Below, one piece after another: positions 1 through 7,818 of a stretch of 45,372 nt of DNA; position 1 is the stretch's first letter; each line of letters opens with the position of its first letter. The notes under the pieces were generated by a model that worked only from the letters and a program-made list of their open reading frames with translations, was not told where the DNA came from and did no database searches. This DNA is from Acidobacteriota bacterium (GTDB lineage Bacteria; Acidobacteriota; Thermoanaerobaculia; Thermoanaerobaculales; Sulfomarinibacteraceae): positions 1 through 45,372 of the forward strand of contig JAJDNM010000025.1 in assembly GCA_022340665.1 (NCBI GenBank), read 5' to 3'. Both the position numbers and the translations under genes were made by a program.

Positions 1-165
1 GTGGACGGGACTTTGGTGGCTTGCCCGGGCGTAGTTTTCGACCAGCTACTGACGTTGGCGTGGATGTCCGGCTTCGCCTTCCGGCTCCGTCCCGGGGACT
101 TCGCCGTGACGAGCCGGCTACGCCGTGACAGGCTTCGCTTCCAACCAAGGGTCGAAAACGAAGCC
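1..165. other. Non-coding stretch beside tRNA-Ala
   Basis: No credible gene is visible. The stretch holds short repeats: CGCCGTGAC occurs twice in direct orientation (102-110 and 121-129), and GTTTTCGACC (34-43) is the exact inverse of GGTCGAAAAC (150-159). These look like structural debris or a tRNA-flanking transcript region rather than protein sequence. Confidence 0.5.
131..165 (-). terminator. Hairpin directly 3' of tRNA-Ala
   Basis: Read on the minus strand, GGCTTCGTTTTC pairs with GGAAGCGAAGCC across an 11-nt loop, with 10 of 12 positions complementary. It begins one base after the encoded CCA end. There is no T tract, so it may be a 3'-processing structure or weak terminator rather than a classic intrinsic terminator. 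Confidence 0.35.
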
Positions 166-241
166 TGGTGGAGCCGATGGGGATCGAACCCACGACCTCA
201 GCATTGCGAACGCTGCGCTCTCCCAACTGAGCTACGGCCCC
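166..241 (-). tRNA. tRNA-Ala (anticodon CGC)
   Basis: A complete 76-nt cloverleaf is visible on the minus strand. The acceptor stem GGGGCCG/CGGCTCC contains the G3:U70 wobble pair that identifies alanine tRNAs. The anticodon loop is TTCGCAA, so the anticodon is CGC and reads GCG codons. The T arm is GTGGG-TTCGATC-CCCAT, and the terminal CCA is encoded in the DNA. Its own promoter lies immediately upstream. Confidence 0.97.
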
Positions 242-252
242 ACGCGCGGCGG

Positions 253-281
253 ATAATACCTTGATCGGGAACGGGTTGCAA
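253..281 (-). promoter_or_regulatory. Sigma-70-type promoter of tRNA-Ala
   Basis: On the minus strand, TTGCAA (276-281) and TATTAT (253-258) are separated by exactly 17 bp and sit just upstream of the tRNA. The segment after the -10 is very GC-rich (CCGCCGCGCG). In other bacteria such a discriminator is typical of stable-RNA promoters under stringent control; that role here is inference. Confidence 0.75.
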
Positions 282-310
282 GTGCCGGCAAGGCGTTGTA
301 CATCGCTTCT

Positions 311-352
311 GCCGCGTCCGCATCCGAGTCCGCGCCCGCGTCCGATTTCGCG
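311..352 (+). repeat. Period-6 TCCGCG-type array, left copy
   Basis: Seven degenerate 6-mers in a row (for example GCCGCG, TCCGCA, TCCGAG, TCCGCG). The array faces an inverted counterpart at 585-620, so the two could pair as arms of a large hairpin. The layout resembles the period-7 palindromic elements elsewhere in the window, but the unit is six bases. Confidence 0.6.
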
Positions 353-584
353 TTGGCGAGGCGAGTTTCGTCAATGAAATCCAGCGTATTCAAATTCACC
401 TGTGCACCTGATCCAGGATCTTGGGGGCTCCTTTCGACCAGTGTGTTCGAAGAGCCAGTAGTTCATTGGCCTGTCGAGGCATCGACCTCCGAACGAGAAT
501 GAACAATTTACGTGACGGCGAAACGCCGCGGTTCACCGTCCGCAGTAGAGACTCGGCGAGAAGTCCGGGCTAGCATCCGAACCT

Positions 585-620
585 ATCGGACACGGACTCG
601 GGCGCGGACGGGGACGCGGG
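585..620 (-). repeat. Period-6 array, right copy (inverted)
   Basis: Six degenerate 6-mers (ATCGG, ACACGG, ACTCGG, GCGCGG, ACGGGG, ACGCGG) form the inverse complement class of the array at 311-352. It ends just before the stop codon of the dodecin gene, which is transcribed towards it. Confidence 0.6.
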
Positions 621-622
621 TA

Positions 623-826
623 TCAGTCGATTATAAATGCGACATCAATCGTCGCCTGGTACTCGAGGGCGCCGTCACGAATGCCGCCACGAAGCTCTTT
701 GACCTCGAACCACGAGAGGCCGTGCAAGCTCTCCGACGCTTTTTCAATGGCCGCCTGGATCGCCTGTTCGTAGCTATTGGTCGAGCACCCTGTGACGGTG
801 ATTTTCTTGAAGACTGTCTCCGGCAT
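623..826 (-). CDS. Dodecin family flavin-binding protein
   Basis: A 67-residue protein matching the dodecin family in length and pattern. It has an N-terminal beta strand (VFKKITVTG), a helix containing SYEQAIQAAIEKAS, then the family signature WFEVKELRGGI and a final strand ending in VAFIID. Dodecins form hollow dodecamers that sequester flavins; the Trp of the WFEV segment stacks on the isoalloxazine ring. Start: ATG preceded by GAGAGGAG at good spacing. It lies near a riboflavin gene cluster but is separated from it by the unknown gene at 925-1938 and a palindrome, so a shared transcript is not shown. Confidence is high for the family. Confidence 0.93.
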   Translation of the reverse strand: MPETVFKKITVTGCSTNSYEQAIQAAIEKASESLHGLSWFEVKELRGGIRDGALEYQATIDVAFIID

Positions 827-907
827 GTTTCGCTCCTCTCTTGTGAATCTGCTTGGAGGTAACCCGGGTGTCTGCGGATCTGTTCCGGAGAGTGGTAGGG
901 CGGCCAG

Positions 908-927
908 TGATCAGTGATCACTGATTA
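908..927. repeat. Palindrome of TGATCAG heptamers at a stop codon
   Basis: ATCAGTGATCACTGAT (910-925) is a perfect 16-bp palindrome made from period-7 units (GTGATCA, GTGATCA, CTGATTA). It overlaps the TAA stop of the gene at 925-1938. It is a miniature member of the period-7 element class found at gene ends throughout the window. Confidence 0.6.
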
Positions 928-1938
928 CTCTTTGCCCGCCTTCTTGCCGTCGCCCGCGGGTTCGTCGTCGAGTCCCGACCATAACTGCCACGCTGAGTCG
1001 AGGGGCTCGCCACCGTACCAGACGGCGCGGGTGAAGTTTTCGACCCAGGCGTCGAAACCGGGGATGATTCGGAGGTTGTCCTCCATCGCCAGGGTGGCGG
1101 GATCGTTGGGCAGTTCGTCGAGAGCTGTTGCAGCGCGGCGCAGCCGCCAACCCCACGAGGATTCCTCGTGGCATTGATCGAGACGTCGTGCCCACAGACG
1201 GAGAACGGCGGCGGTTCGCACGGCGTTCGGTTCATGACCGTGGGGGACCATGCACGGAACAAAGGGGTCCATGCCGACCTCATGCATGCTGACGCCGGCC
1301 CGCCGTTCGAGAGCGTGCAGGCCGCGGCTGACATCTGCGTGGAAGAGAGCATTTTCAAGCTCTTCCTCGATACCGGTGCCCTCGCAGCCGTCGAGAATCC
1401 GGTGACGATCTTTCGGCGTGAGGAGCAACGGTGCGGTGACCGCGAAACGAGCTCCCGCCTTCTTGAGCTGTTCGATGTGCCGTTCCAGCTCGGCACCGGC
1501 GCCGGGGAATGGAAAGAGACCGAGCACCGCTCCCCAGGCCGTGTTGTTCCAGGCTTCCGGAAGCTGGAGGCCATCACTCAGGGGGTGGGGGAGTATGGGT
1601 AGAAGGAGGGTGACCCTGGGGTTGTCTTCATAGGCATCCAACCCGAGGTCCGATGGCGTCAGCTCTGGATCGTCGAGAACAACGAGAGCGTAACTGCCGC
1701 GTTCGAGCAGGCGAAGAAATATATCCTGACGTTCGGCGGCGACTCTGGCGAAAACCATCGCCCGAACCGGTTCACGGGGAACGGACCCCTCGGCCGGAAG
1801 GATTCTCACCGGCGCGTCCTCCCAGACCACACCAAGCCTGATCGGGTCGAGACTCACCTTCTGACCCGGCAAGTAACCCGGTCTGAGGACGTGAGTGACT
1901 GGTAGGAGATCGGGGTAGGCGGGTTCGATTCTACGCAT
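925..1938 (-). CDS. Conserved-looking protein of unknown function after ribE
   Basis: I do not recognise this family. It encodes about 337 residues, soluble and without signal peptide or membrane segment. Alternating hydrophobic strands (RLGVVWEDAPVRIL, YALVVLDDP, RVTLLLPILPH) and acidic helices suggest an alpha/beta fold. The C-terminus is charged and low-complexity (PAGDGKKAGKE). The ATG start overlaps the end of ribE by 8 nt; an in-frame GTG lies two codons earlier. Overlap of this kind implies translational coupling with riboflavin synthesis genes. A link to flavin metabolism is inference from position only. Confidence 0.75.
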   Translation of the reverse strand: MRRIEPAYPDLLPVTHVLRPGYLPGQKVSLDPIRLGVVWEDAPVRILPAEGSVPREPVRAMVFARVAAERQDIFLRLLERGSYALVVLDDPELTPSDLGLDAYEDNPRVTLLLPILPHPLSDGLQLPEAWNNTAWGAVLGLFPFPGAGAELERHIEQLKKAGARFAVTAPLLLTPKDRHRILDGCEGTGIEEELENALFHADVSRGLHALERRAGVSMHEVGMDPFVPCMVPHGHEPNAVRTAAVLRLWARRLDQCHEESSWGWRLRRAATALDELPNDPATLAMEDNLRIIPGFDAWVENFTRAVWYGGEPLDSAWQLWSGLDDEPAGDGKKAGKE

Positions 1939-2566
1939 TGCCACCGCCGAACATTTCTTCGATGGCCGATGTGCCTCCGTCGCCCATGCGCTGCGCCACG
2001 TACTTGGCGAGAACGTCGGTTTCGAGGTGAAGCCGGGCGCCCTGGCGAAGGCTTCCGAGAGTCGTGGCCTCGAGAGTCGCGGGTATCAGAGCAACCTCGA
2101 ACCAGTCAGCGCCGACTCCGGCGACGGTGAGCGAGACGCCGTCGAGAGCGACGCTTCCTTTCATCGCCACCTCCCGAGCGTGCTCGGCCGGAAGCGACAG
2201 ACGCCAGGTCTGGAATTCGCCAGCAGGTCGCACCGCGAGAAGCTGCACCGACGTATCGACGTGGCCTTGGACGATGTGTCCTCCGAGGCGGTCTCCGAGC
2301 TTGAGAGCTCTCTCGAGATTGACCGGATGACCGATTCCGAGCTGTCCGAGCAGTGTTCGCTTGAGAGTCTCGGGCGAAAGATCAGCGGCGAAGCCGGACG
2401 CGGTTGGGTCGACTGCCGTCAGGCAGGCACCATTCACCGCAATGCTGTTGCCTGGCCGCGGCAACTCCCCGTCCGGCCAGATTGCAGAGATCCCGAGGCG
2501 GGCGCCGCCAGCTGAGCGATTGACGGAGTCGACCGTGCCTACGGTCTCAATCAGTCCCGTGAACAT
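1931..2566 (-). CDS. ribE: Riboflavin synthase (alpha chain)
   Basis: Catalyses dismutation of two 6,7-dimethyl-8-ribityllumazine molecules to riboflavin plus a pyrimidine. The 211-residue protein starts with the hallmark MFTGLIE and has the two tandem lumazine-binding barrels of the family. Each contains a GNSIAVNGACLT / GSVALDGVSLTV segment, and barrel one is followed by GGHIVQGHVD. The start at MFTGLIE, not upstream, follows from this conserved N-terminus. The ATG lies 20 nt inside the end of ribD and the gene overlaps the next one, so ftsY-ribD-ribE-unknown form a tight run. The name ribE here means the alpha-type synthase (also called ribC in some species). Confidence 0.96.
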   Translation of the reverse strand: MFTGLIETVGTVDSVNRSAGGARLGISAIWPDGELPRPGNSIAVNGACLTAVDPTASGFAADLSPETLKRTLLGQLGIGHPVNLERALKLGDRLGGHIVQGHVDTSVQLLAVRPAGEFQTWRLSLPAEHAREVAMKGSVALDGVSLTVAGVGADWFEVALIPATLEATTLGSLRQGARLHLETDVLAKYVAQRMGDGGTSAIEEMFGGGNA

Positions 2567-3767
2567 CCACTTCCTCGCGTCGCACCGCCCGAATTTCGAG
2601 ATCATCTCCGTGACGATCGATATGCTCGAAGGCGAGGTGCCTCGCTGCCTCGAGAGTCGAAATACCGCGGCCCTTCACGGCCGACGGGCCATCGCCGCCG
2701 ATCACGATCGGCGCGATGAACAGCGCCACCTCGTCGACCAACTCGCCGTCGTTGAAAGACCCGTGAACCGTCGGCCCTCCCTCGACCAGGAGCGCCGACA
2801 CCTCGCGGCGTGCCAGGTGGTCGAGGACCGCTTCCAGGTCCACCCGGCCGTCGTCTCCGGCTCTCACCTCAACGAGCTCGACGCCATCCTGACGAAGGCG
2901 ACGCCGATGGTCGGAGGTCGCCTCGATCGTGTGGTAGATGAGGGTCGATTCAGGCTCGCTTTGTACGACAGCCGCCTCTGATGGTGTCCGCAGCTTCGAG
3001 TCGAGGATGATTCGCCGCCAGCTCGATACGGGGTTGAGACCCAGGCGGCGGGTCAGCCTCGGGTCGTCGGCGAGCACCGTCTCGACGCCGACCAGAATCG
3101 CATCATGTTCTTCCCGAAGCTCGAGACTGCGTCTGCGCGCGTCGTCCCCGGTGATCCACTTAGACTCTCCTTCGCGGGTCGCGACCCGCCCGTCGAGGGA
3201 CACTGCGGCCTTCATCGTCACCCATGGCCGATGGAATCGGGCCCAGTGAAGCCAGCGCCGATTCAACGACCTCGATTGCTCCTCGCCCGGCCCTTCGTGG
3301 ACATCGACGCCTTCAGCTCTGAGGCGATCGCTGCCGCCTCCCGCCTGGGTGGTCGGATCCTGAAGGGCGACCACAACCCGACTCAGGCCCGCTGCGAGTA
3401 CGGCATCGACGCAGGGCGGAGTTTTGCCACGATGGGCGCACGGTTCGAGGGTCACGAAGAGAGTGCCTCCGCGCGCCTTTTCGCCTGCCTCGGCGAGGGC
3501 AACGACCTCGGCGTGTGGTCCTCCGAACACTGCGTGATAACCTTCGCCGGCCAGTCGACCGTGAGCATCGAGGATCACCGCACCGACCATGGGGTTCGGT
3601 GAAGCCCCGCACCGTCCGAGGGCTGCGAGCTCGAGGGCGCGGTCCATCCACCGCGAGTCCAGGTCGTCCGATCCTGTCTGCGGAGCGCCGCGACCTGGTG
3701 CGACCCGTGACGGGCTCGCTCTCTCTCCGTCCTCACTCTGTGGTATGCCCGGTTCCGATCGCCTCAT
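2547..3767 (-). CDS. ribD: Bifunctional pyrimidine deaminase/reductase RibD
   Basis: Performs two successive riboflavin-pathway steps, deamination then reduction of the GTP-derived pyrimidine. The N-terminal deaminase has the zinc motifs HAEVVAL and PCAHRGKTPPC. The C-terminal reductase has KAAVSLDGRVAT, GDDARRRSLELR, the NADPH-contacting region around AILVGVETVLADDPRLT, and LLVEGGPTVHGSF. The first ATG lies 12 nt after the ftsY stop. Family members usually begin near MDRALELA, so the ATG at 3645-3647 is an alternative start that would remove about 40 low-complexity residues. One oddity: the usual GxxxLxxAG-type segment near PTTQAGGGSDRLRAEGV is slightly altered. Confidence 0.94.
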   Translation of the reverse strand: MRRSEPGIPQSEDGERASPSRVAPGRGAPQTGSDDLDSRWMDRALELAALGRCGASPNPMVGAVILDAHGRLAGEGYHAVFGGPHAEVVALAEAGEKARGGTLFVTLEPCAHRGKTPPCVDAVLAAGLSRVVVALQDPTTQAGGGSDRLRAEGVDVHEGPGEEQSRSLNRRWLHWARFHRPWVTMKAAVSLDGRVATREGESKWITGDDARRRSLELREEHDAILVGVETVLADDPRLTRRLGLNPVSSWRRIILDSKLRTPSEAAVVQSEPESTLIYHTIEATSDHRRRLRQDGVELVEVRAGDDGRVDLEAVLDHLARREVSALLVEGGPTVHGSFNDGELVDEVALFIAPIVIGGDGPSAVKGRGISTLEAARHLAFEHIDRHGDDLEIRAVRREEVDVHGTD

Positions 3768-3779
3768 TCAGCCCGCCAG

Positions 3780-4736
3780 TCAATCGAGTTGCGCCGGGGT
3801 TTCGCCCGAGCTGATCTCGAGCAATGCGTCCACGAAATCTTCTGCCTCGAAGGGCAGCAAGTCTTCCACATCTTCGCCGACACCCACCCATCGTACAGGG
3901 AGCTTGAGAGAGTCGGCAATGGCGAGAATGACGCCTCCCTTGGCGGTACCGTCGAGCTTGGTCAACACAACACCGGTAACGCCGGCGATGGCGCCGAACT
4001 TCTGCGCCTGCTCGATGCCGTTGGAGCCGGTGGTGGCATCGAGGACGAGCAGCACCTCGTGGGGCGCACCAGGGATCTCTCGGCCCGCGACCTTGATTAC
4101 TTTTTCCAGCTCCTTCATCAGGTTGGTGCGGGTGTGCAGCCGTCCGGCAGTGTCCACCAGAACCTCGTCTGCGCTCTTCGAGCGGGCGGAAGCGATCGCG
4201 TCGAAGACTACCGCAGCCGGATCCGCTCCCTCCTGCTGGTGGACCACCGGGGCGCCAACCCGGTCTGCCCAAACCTTGAGCTGATCGACCGCTGCCGCCC
4301 TGAAGGTGTCAGCTGCGGCCAGCACGACCGTCGAGCCGGACTCCTGCTTTCTCTTGGCGAGCTTGGCGGCGGTCGTCGTCTTGCCGGTTCCGTTGACTCC
4401 CACCAGCAGGGTGACACGTGGGCTGCCACTCTGGTCGCCTGCCGGCTGGGCTTTGTCCGCCTCCTCGAGGAGGGCCAAAAGATGGCCGCGAACCGCTGGT
4501 CGGAGTTCGTCGGAAGTTGTGATCCGCCCGGAACGGATCTCCTGGCGGAGTGCATCGACCAGGCGGAGGGATAGCTCGACACCCGCATCCGACGCGATCA
4601 GGGCCTCTTCAAGGCGATCGAGATGAGCGGGCTCTACCGGGCCCTGTCGGCGCAATGCGTCTCCCGCCTTCTCCAGGAACTCGGTGTGGGTCATGAACAG
4701 ACCGCGTTTCAGTTTTTTGAGAAAAGTGCCAGCCAT
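3780..4736 (-). CDS. ftsY: Signal recognition particle receptor FtsY
   Basis: GTPase that docks SRP-bound ribosomes at the inner membrane for co-translational insertion. The 318-residue protein has a short basic N-terminus (GTFLKKLKRGLF), a helical N domain, then the G domain. G1 is GVNGTGKTTTAAKLA, G3 is VDTAGR and G4 is TKLDG; the family closing motif appears as GVGEDVEDLLPFEAEDFVDALL. The acidic A domain of E. coli FtsY is missing, as in many bacteria. Start chosen at the ATG before AGTFLKK, preceded by a GGGGG stretch; upstream sequence in this frame is a shadow of the Roadblock gene. First gene of a compact run with ribD, ribE and an unknown protein. Confidence 0.96.
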   Translation of the reverse strand: MAGTFLKKLKRGLFMTHTEFLEKAGDALRRQGPVEPAHLDRLEEALIASDAGVELSLRLVDALRQEIRSGRITTSDELRPAVRGHLLALLEEADKAQPAGDQSGSPRVTLLVGVNGTGKTTTAAKLAKRKQESGSTVVLAAADTFRAAAVDQLKVWADRVGAPVVHQQEGADPAAVVFDAIASARSKSADEVLVDTAGRLHTRTNLMKELEKVIKVAGREIPGAPHEVLLVLDATTGSNGIEQAQKFGAIAGVTGVVLTKLDGTAKGGVILAIADSLKLPVRWVGVGEDVEDLLPFEAEDFVDALLEISSGETPAQLD

Positions 4737-4792
4737 CACACCCCCGTAGCGCCGGGAATGGAGTCGGCTCTGGTTGCGGCGGAGTGCCAGCC

Positions 4793-5155
4793 TCAGACGA
4801 TCTCTTTCGCGATCACCTCGGCCGCACGACGCAATCGATGAAGGGCGTGTGCCCGGGAGCCGCTCCGATCCACGACGAGCACCACATAGTAGCCGTCGGG
4901 GAGGGCCTGCGTCAACGTGACCAACGAGGTTCCTTCGAGCACGAAGCTGTCGATCTGGCCTGCATCCATATTGGCGGCCAACTGATCGAGCCGGCGCATG
5001 AAGATGCTGTGGTAGGCCCCTTCCACCTTGAGATCGAAGGGGTCGTCGTGGCGGGTTACCCACTCGACGGCTTCGCCCTCGGGATCGACCAATATCGCGC
5101 CCACCGCCTGTGGCACATCGACCAGCAGGTTGGTCAAAAGGTAGTTGAAAGGCAT
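4793..5155 (-). CDS. Roadblock/LC7-domain protein
   Basis: A 120-residue single-domain protein with the Roadblock/LC7 pattern: helix, then strand GAILVDPEGEAVEWV, a central helix around SIFMRRLDQLAANM, strands IDSFVLEGTSLVTLTQALPDGYYVVLVVD and a C-terminal helix. Such proteins often act as regulators of small Ras-like GTPases (MglB is the known bacterial example for polarity). No MglA-like GTPase is in the window. It lies between the TPR lipoprotein and ftsY on the same strand. Family assignment is by pattern only, and the GTPase partner is unknown. Confidence 0.7.
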   Translation of the reverse strand: MPFNYLLTNLLVDVPQAVGAILVDPEGEAVEWVTRHDDPFDLKVEGAYHSIFMRRLDQLAANMDAGQIDSFVLEGTSLVTLTQALPDGYYVVLVVDRSGSRAHALHRLRRAAEVIAKEIV

Positions 5156-5191
5156 TCAGCGAGGCCCTGCCACGTCGGTCATTCTTCTCGG

Positions 5192-6001
5192 CTAACCGGC
5201 ACCGAGGAGGTTTCTCGCCGTGTCAGCGTACTCGGAATCGGGCGCGTCCGCGATCACCTGTTGGAGATAAGGCGCCGCTTCGTCGGTCTGACCCATCAGA
5301 ATCAGGAGCTTGCCGAGCTCGAGCGAGACTCGGGTCATCTCCGGGAAATTGATCCTGGCCTCCTCGAGCAATACCTTCGCACGAGCCAGCTGGCCCTGTC
5401 GCTGCGCGATCTCGGCCAACCTCAAGTAGGCGTCGAAGACCGGGTTCGGCGGAACGATCGCTCTTCGAAAGCTCTCCTCGGCGGCGCCGAGTTGGCTTCG
5501 CTTGAGATAGGTGAGGCCGAGGTTGTAGTTGACCTGTTTGGCGTGGGGGTAGGTAGAGTCTCCGAGCACTGCCACGAAGTCGACCTCTGCGAGGTGCAGC
5601 TGACCCATAGCGAGGTAGGTTGCTCCGCGGTTGTTACGCGCATCGGTGAAAAGCGGTACCAGCTCGAGGGCCTGGTTGAAATGTTCGAGCGCCTGATCGA
5701 ACTGCCCCTGGCGGAGATAACAGAGTCCCATCATGTTGTGGTTCGTAGCGTTGCCCGGGGCGATGCGGTCAGCCTGTTGGAAGCGTTGCAGGGCCTCGTC
5801 GTACTGACCTTGCTGCATCAACACCAATCCCTGGCGCATGTAGGTCAGCGACTGCAGCGGATCGACGACAGGCGTCGGTTGGCTTTTGGCCTTCTTTTTT
5901 TTTGGCGCACTCGGCGGGTGTTCGGCGCTGGCGCTCGAACAGGCGACGACACTCGCCAGGATCATCGTGGTGCAGGCTGCGGCTGCGATAAGGCGTTTCA
6001 T
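5192..6001 (-). CDS. TPR-repeat lipoprotein, PilF/Tgl-like
   Basis: A 269-residue protein with a lipoprotein signal (MKRLIAAAACTTMILASVVAC, lipobox Cys 21), a Lys-rich linker (KKKKAKSQPTP), then at least five tetratricopeptide repeats. Repeats such as GLVLMQQGQYDEALQRFQQA and GLCYLRQGQFDQALEHFNQA are clear. Outer-membrane TPR lipoproteins of this shape include the type IV pilus pilotins PilF/Tgl, but many unrelated ones exist and no pilus gene is nearby. Its ATG overlaps the stop of the HD-GYP gene (ATGA), so the two are translationally coupled. Confidence 0.85.
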   Translation of the reverse strand: MKRLIAAAACTTMILASVVACSSASAEHPPSAPKKKKAKSQPTPVVDPLQSLTYMRQGLVLMQQGQYDEALQRFQQADRIAPGNATNHNMMGLCYLRQGQFDQALEHFNQALELVPLFTDARNNRGATYLAMGQLHLAEVDFVAVLGDSTYPHAKQVNYNLGLTYLKRSQLGAAEESFRRAIVPPNPVFDAYLRLAEIAQRQGQLARAKVLLEEARINFPEMTRVSLELGKLLILMGQTDEAAPYLQQVIADAPDSEYADTARNLLGAG

Positions 6002-7731
6002 GAAACCTCCGTGTGCGCCGTTTCTTCCACTGAGCTCATCGGGGGGCTGATATCTCCGGATTCGACCGCGGCCATGAATGCGTCCACGACGACCGGGTCA
6101 AACCGCGTTTCAGACATCGATCGCATTTTGGCGAGAACGTAATCCAGAGTCATTGCCTTTTGATAGGGTCGGGTCGTCGTCATTGCGTCAAATGTGTCGG
6201 CGACGCCAATGATGCGGGCAACCATCGGAATTTCTTCACCCTTCAGGTGGTCCGGGTATCCCTTGCCGTCCCATGTTTCATGGTGGTTGCGAATGCCGGG
6301 GATAATGTCCTTGAGCATTCGAATCGGACTCATGATCTGAGCGCCGATCGACGGATGCTGGCGCATGATCTCGAACTCGTCGTCCGACAGTCCGCCGGGC
6401 TTGTTGAGAATGCCTTCGCGGATCCCGAGCTTGCCAACGTCGTGCAGGATGGCCGCGATATGAACGCGAAAGACTTCGTCTTGGTTGAGACCTAGATGAC
6501 GGGAGATCGCCATGGAGTAGGAACTCACGCGCTCAGAGTGGCCCCTGGTGTAGGGATCTTTGGCATCGATCGCCGCAGCGAGCGTGCGAATAGTCTCGAG
6601 GAAGAGCTCCTGATTTTGGCGGAGTGCCTGCTTGAGCTTTCGGACCAGCGATTCGATGTTTGACGCCATGTCGTTGAAATTGCCGCCGAGGAGGGCGAGT
6701 TCATCTTCGCCGCGTACTGTCGCCCGGACGGCGAGGTTGCCTTCGGCGATCTCCGAGGTCGTCGCAGCAAGTTCCTGGAGGGGATTGGTGAGCCGCCTGC
6801 TCAGAGCGAATCCGATGCCGAGGGCTATCAGCGCGGCGACCGCCGTGAAACCTAGAGTCCGAGTCTGCATCACCCGGACCGGAGCGTACGCCGCCGATGT
6901 CGGGCGTTCCATGAGCACGCCCCAACGGAAAGCTGTCACCGGCGCCATCGATCCGAGGACCTCACCGGCCTCTTCTACAACCGGGTGATCGTAGGTCAGA
7001 GAGATCCGCTGCGGGCTTTGGAGAAAGTCTCCCACGAGGAGAGAACTCGAAAGATCCATTTTGCGGAGGCTTGGAATCGACGAAACCACCACCACGCCGG
7101 CGCTGTCGACCACGCTCACCAAAAAACCGGAGTAAGTGTTTTCGCCAAGCTTGTCCTGCAGAGGGCCGAGGTCGAGCACGCCGTTGAGCGAACCCCAGAC
7201 GCCGCTACCACGAGAGCGCAGCGGATAGGAAATGAGGGCTTTCGGGGCCTCGCCTGGCGGCACGTCGAGGATCACCTCCTCGACTTGGTCCCCTTCGAGC
7301 GCCCGTTCGTGGGCGGCCCGCATCGCATCGTCGAGAATGTCCCTGGTCTCCAAATCGAGCTGCGGCGACCGCACGAACGCGCCTGTGCCGGTTCGCGGAA
7401 TGATCTGGAGATAGACGAAGGCGCGGCCCGGTTCGCTCCCAATCCCCTGCAGGAGAGATTCAAAGCTATCGACGTCGATCTGATCGGCTGCGGCGAGCGC
7501 CCGTGCCGTGCTGGCAAGCAGGGTGCGATGGCCGGACATGAACAGTGAAATCTCACCAGCAAGGCTGACCGATTGCCTTACCAGGTACCGTTCTTCGACC
7601 GTTTCGAGGTGGTCGCGGTTGTAGGACGTCAGCAACAGACCTACCAGTACCATCGGCACCACTGTGACCAGGACGAGGGTGGCGGCGATGGGGTAGGACA
7701 GGCTGGAACGGAAACGCGCTGCAAAGCCCAT
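5998..7731 (-). CDS. Membrane HD-GYP cyclic-di-GMP phosphodiesterase with Cache and HAMP
   Basis: 577 residues. An N-terminal membrane segment (about 14-34) is followed by a periplasmic double-Cache-like sensor (about 35-280), a second membrane segment, a HAMP linker around LTNPLQELAATTSEIAEGNL, and a C-terminal HD-GYP domain. Catalytic features are intact: HDVGK (H430, D431), then HHETWDGKGYP and a GVADTFDAMTT segment. HD-GYP enzymes degrade cyclic di-GMP, so this protein probably couples an extracellular ligand to c-di-GMP level. Start ATG has GGAG five bases upstream. It is first of the run with the TPR lipoprotein and the Roadblock protein, suggesting a surface or motility theme (inference). 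Confidence 0.94.
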   Translation of the reverse strand: MGFAARFRSSLSYPIAATLVLVTVVPMVLVGLLLTSYNRDHLETVEERYLVRQSVSLAGEISLFMSGHRTLLASTARALAAADQIDVDSFESLLQGIGSEPGRAFVYLQIIPRTGTGAFVRSPQLDLETRDILDDAMRAAHERALEGDQVEEVILDVPPGEAPKALISYPLRSRGSGVWGSLNGVLDLGPLQDKLGENTYSGFLVSVVDSAGVVVVSSIPSLRKMDLSSSLLVGDFLQSPQRISLTYDHPVVEEAGEVLGSMAPVTAFRWGVLMERPTSAAYAPVRVMQTRTLGFTAVAALIALGIGFALSRRLTNPLQELAATTSEIAEGNLAVRATVRGEDELALLGGNFNDMASNIESLVRKLKQALRQNQELFLETIRTLAAAIDAKDPYTRGHSERVSSYSMAISRHLGLNQDEVFRVHIAAILHDVGKLGIREGILNKPGGLSDDEFEIMRQHPSIGAQIMSPIRMLKDIIPGIRNHHETWDGKGYPDHLKGEEIPMVARIIGVADTFDAMTTTRPYQKAMTLDYVLAKMRSMSETRFDPVVVDAFMAAVESGDISPPMSSVEETAHTEVS

Positions 7732-7818
7732 TGGACTCCATCGAATATATCATGGAGACCCTTTCGCTGGCGTGATCAGGATTGGTATGCTATTCGATCC
7801 ATTACGTTTGGAGGAATG

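Larger units (their letters stand above)
282..622. other. Non-coding region between tRNA-Ala and dodecin gene
   Basis: About 340 bp without a supportable gene; short open frames here have repeat-like, low-complexity translations. The only structure is a pair of hexamer-repeat arrays in opposite orientation, listed separately. The DNA between them (353-584) shows no recognisable feature. Confidence 0.5.

Noticed and set aside
1-264. Plus-strand open frame over the tRNA-Ala
   Set aside because: It runs through the tRNA gene on the opposite strand and has no ribosome site or motif.
3768-3779. FMN riboswitch before the rib genes
   Set aside because: ribD starts 12 nt after the ftsY stop; there is no room for the conserved FMN aptamer.
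4784-6142. Open frame of 452 codons on the plus strand
   Set aside because: It is antisense to the Roadblock and TPR genes, which have clear family patterns and ribosome sites; its translation is His/Arg/Val-rich without motifs.
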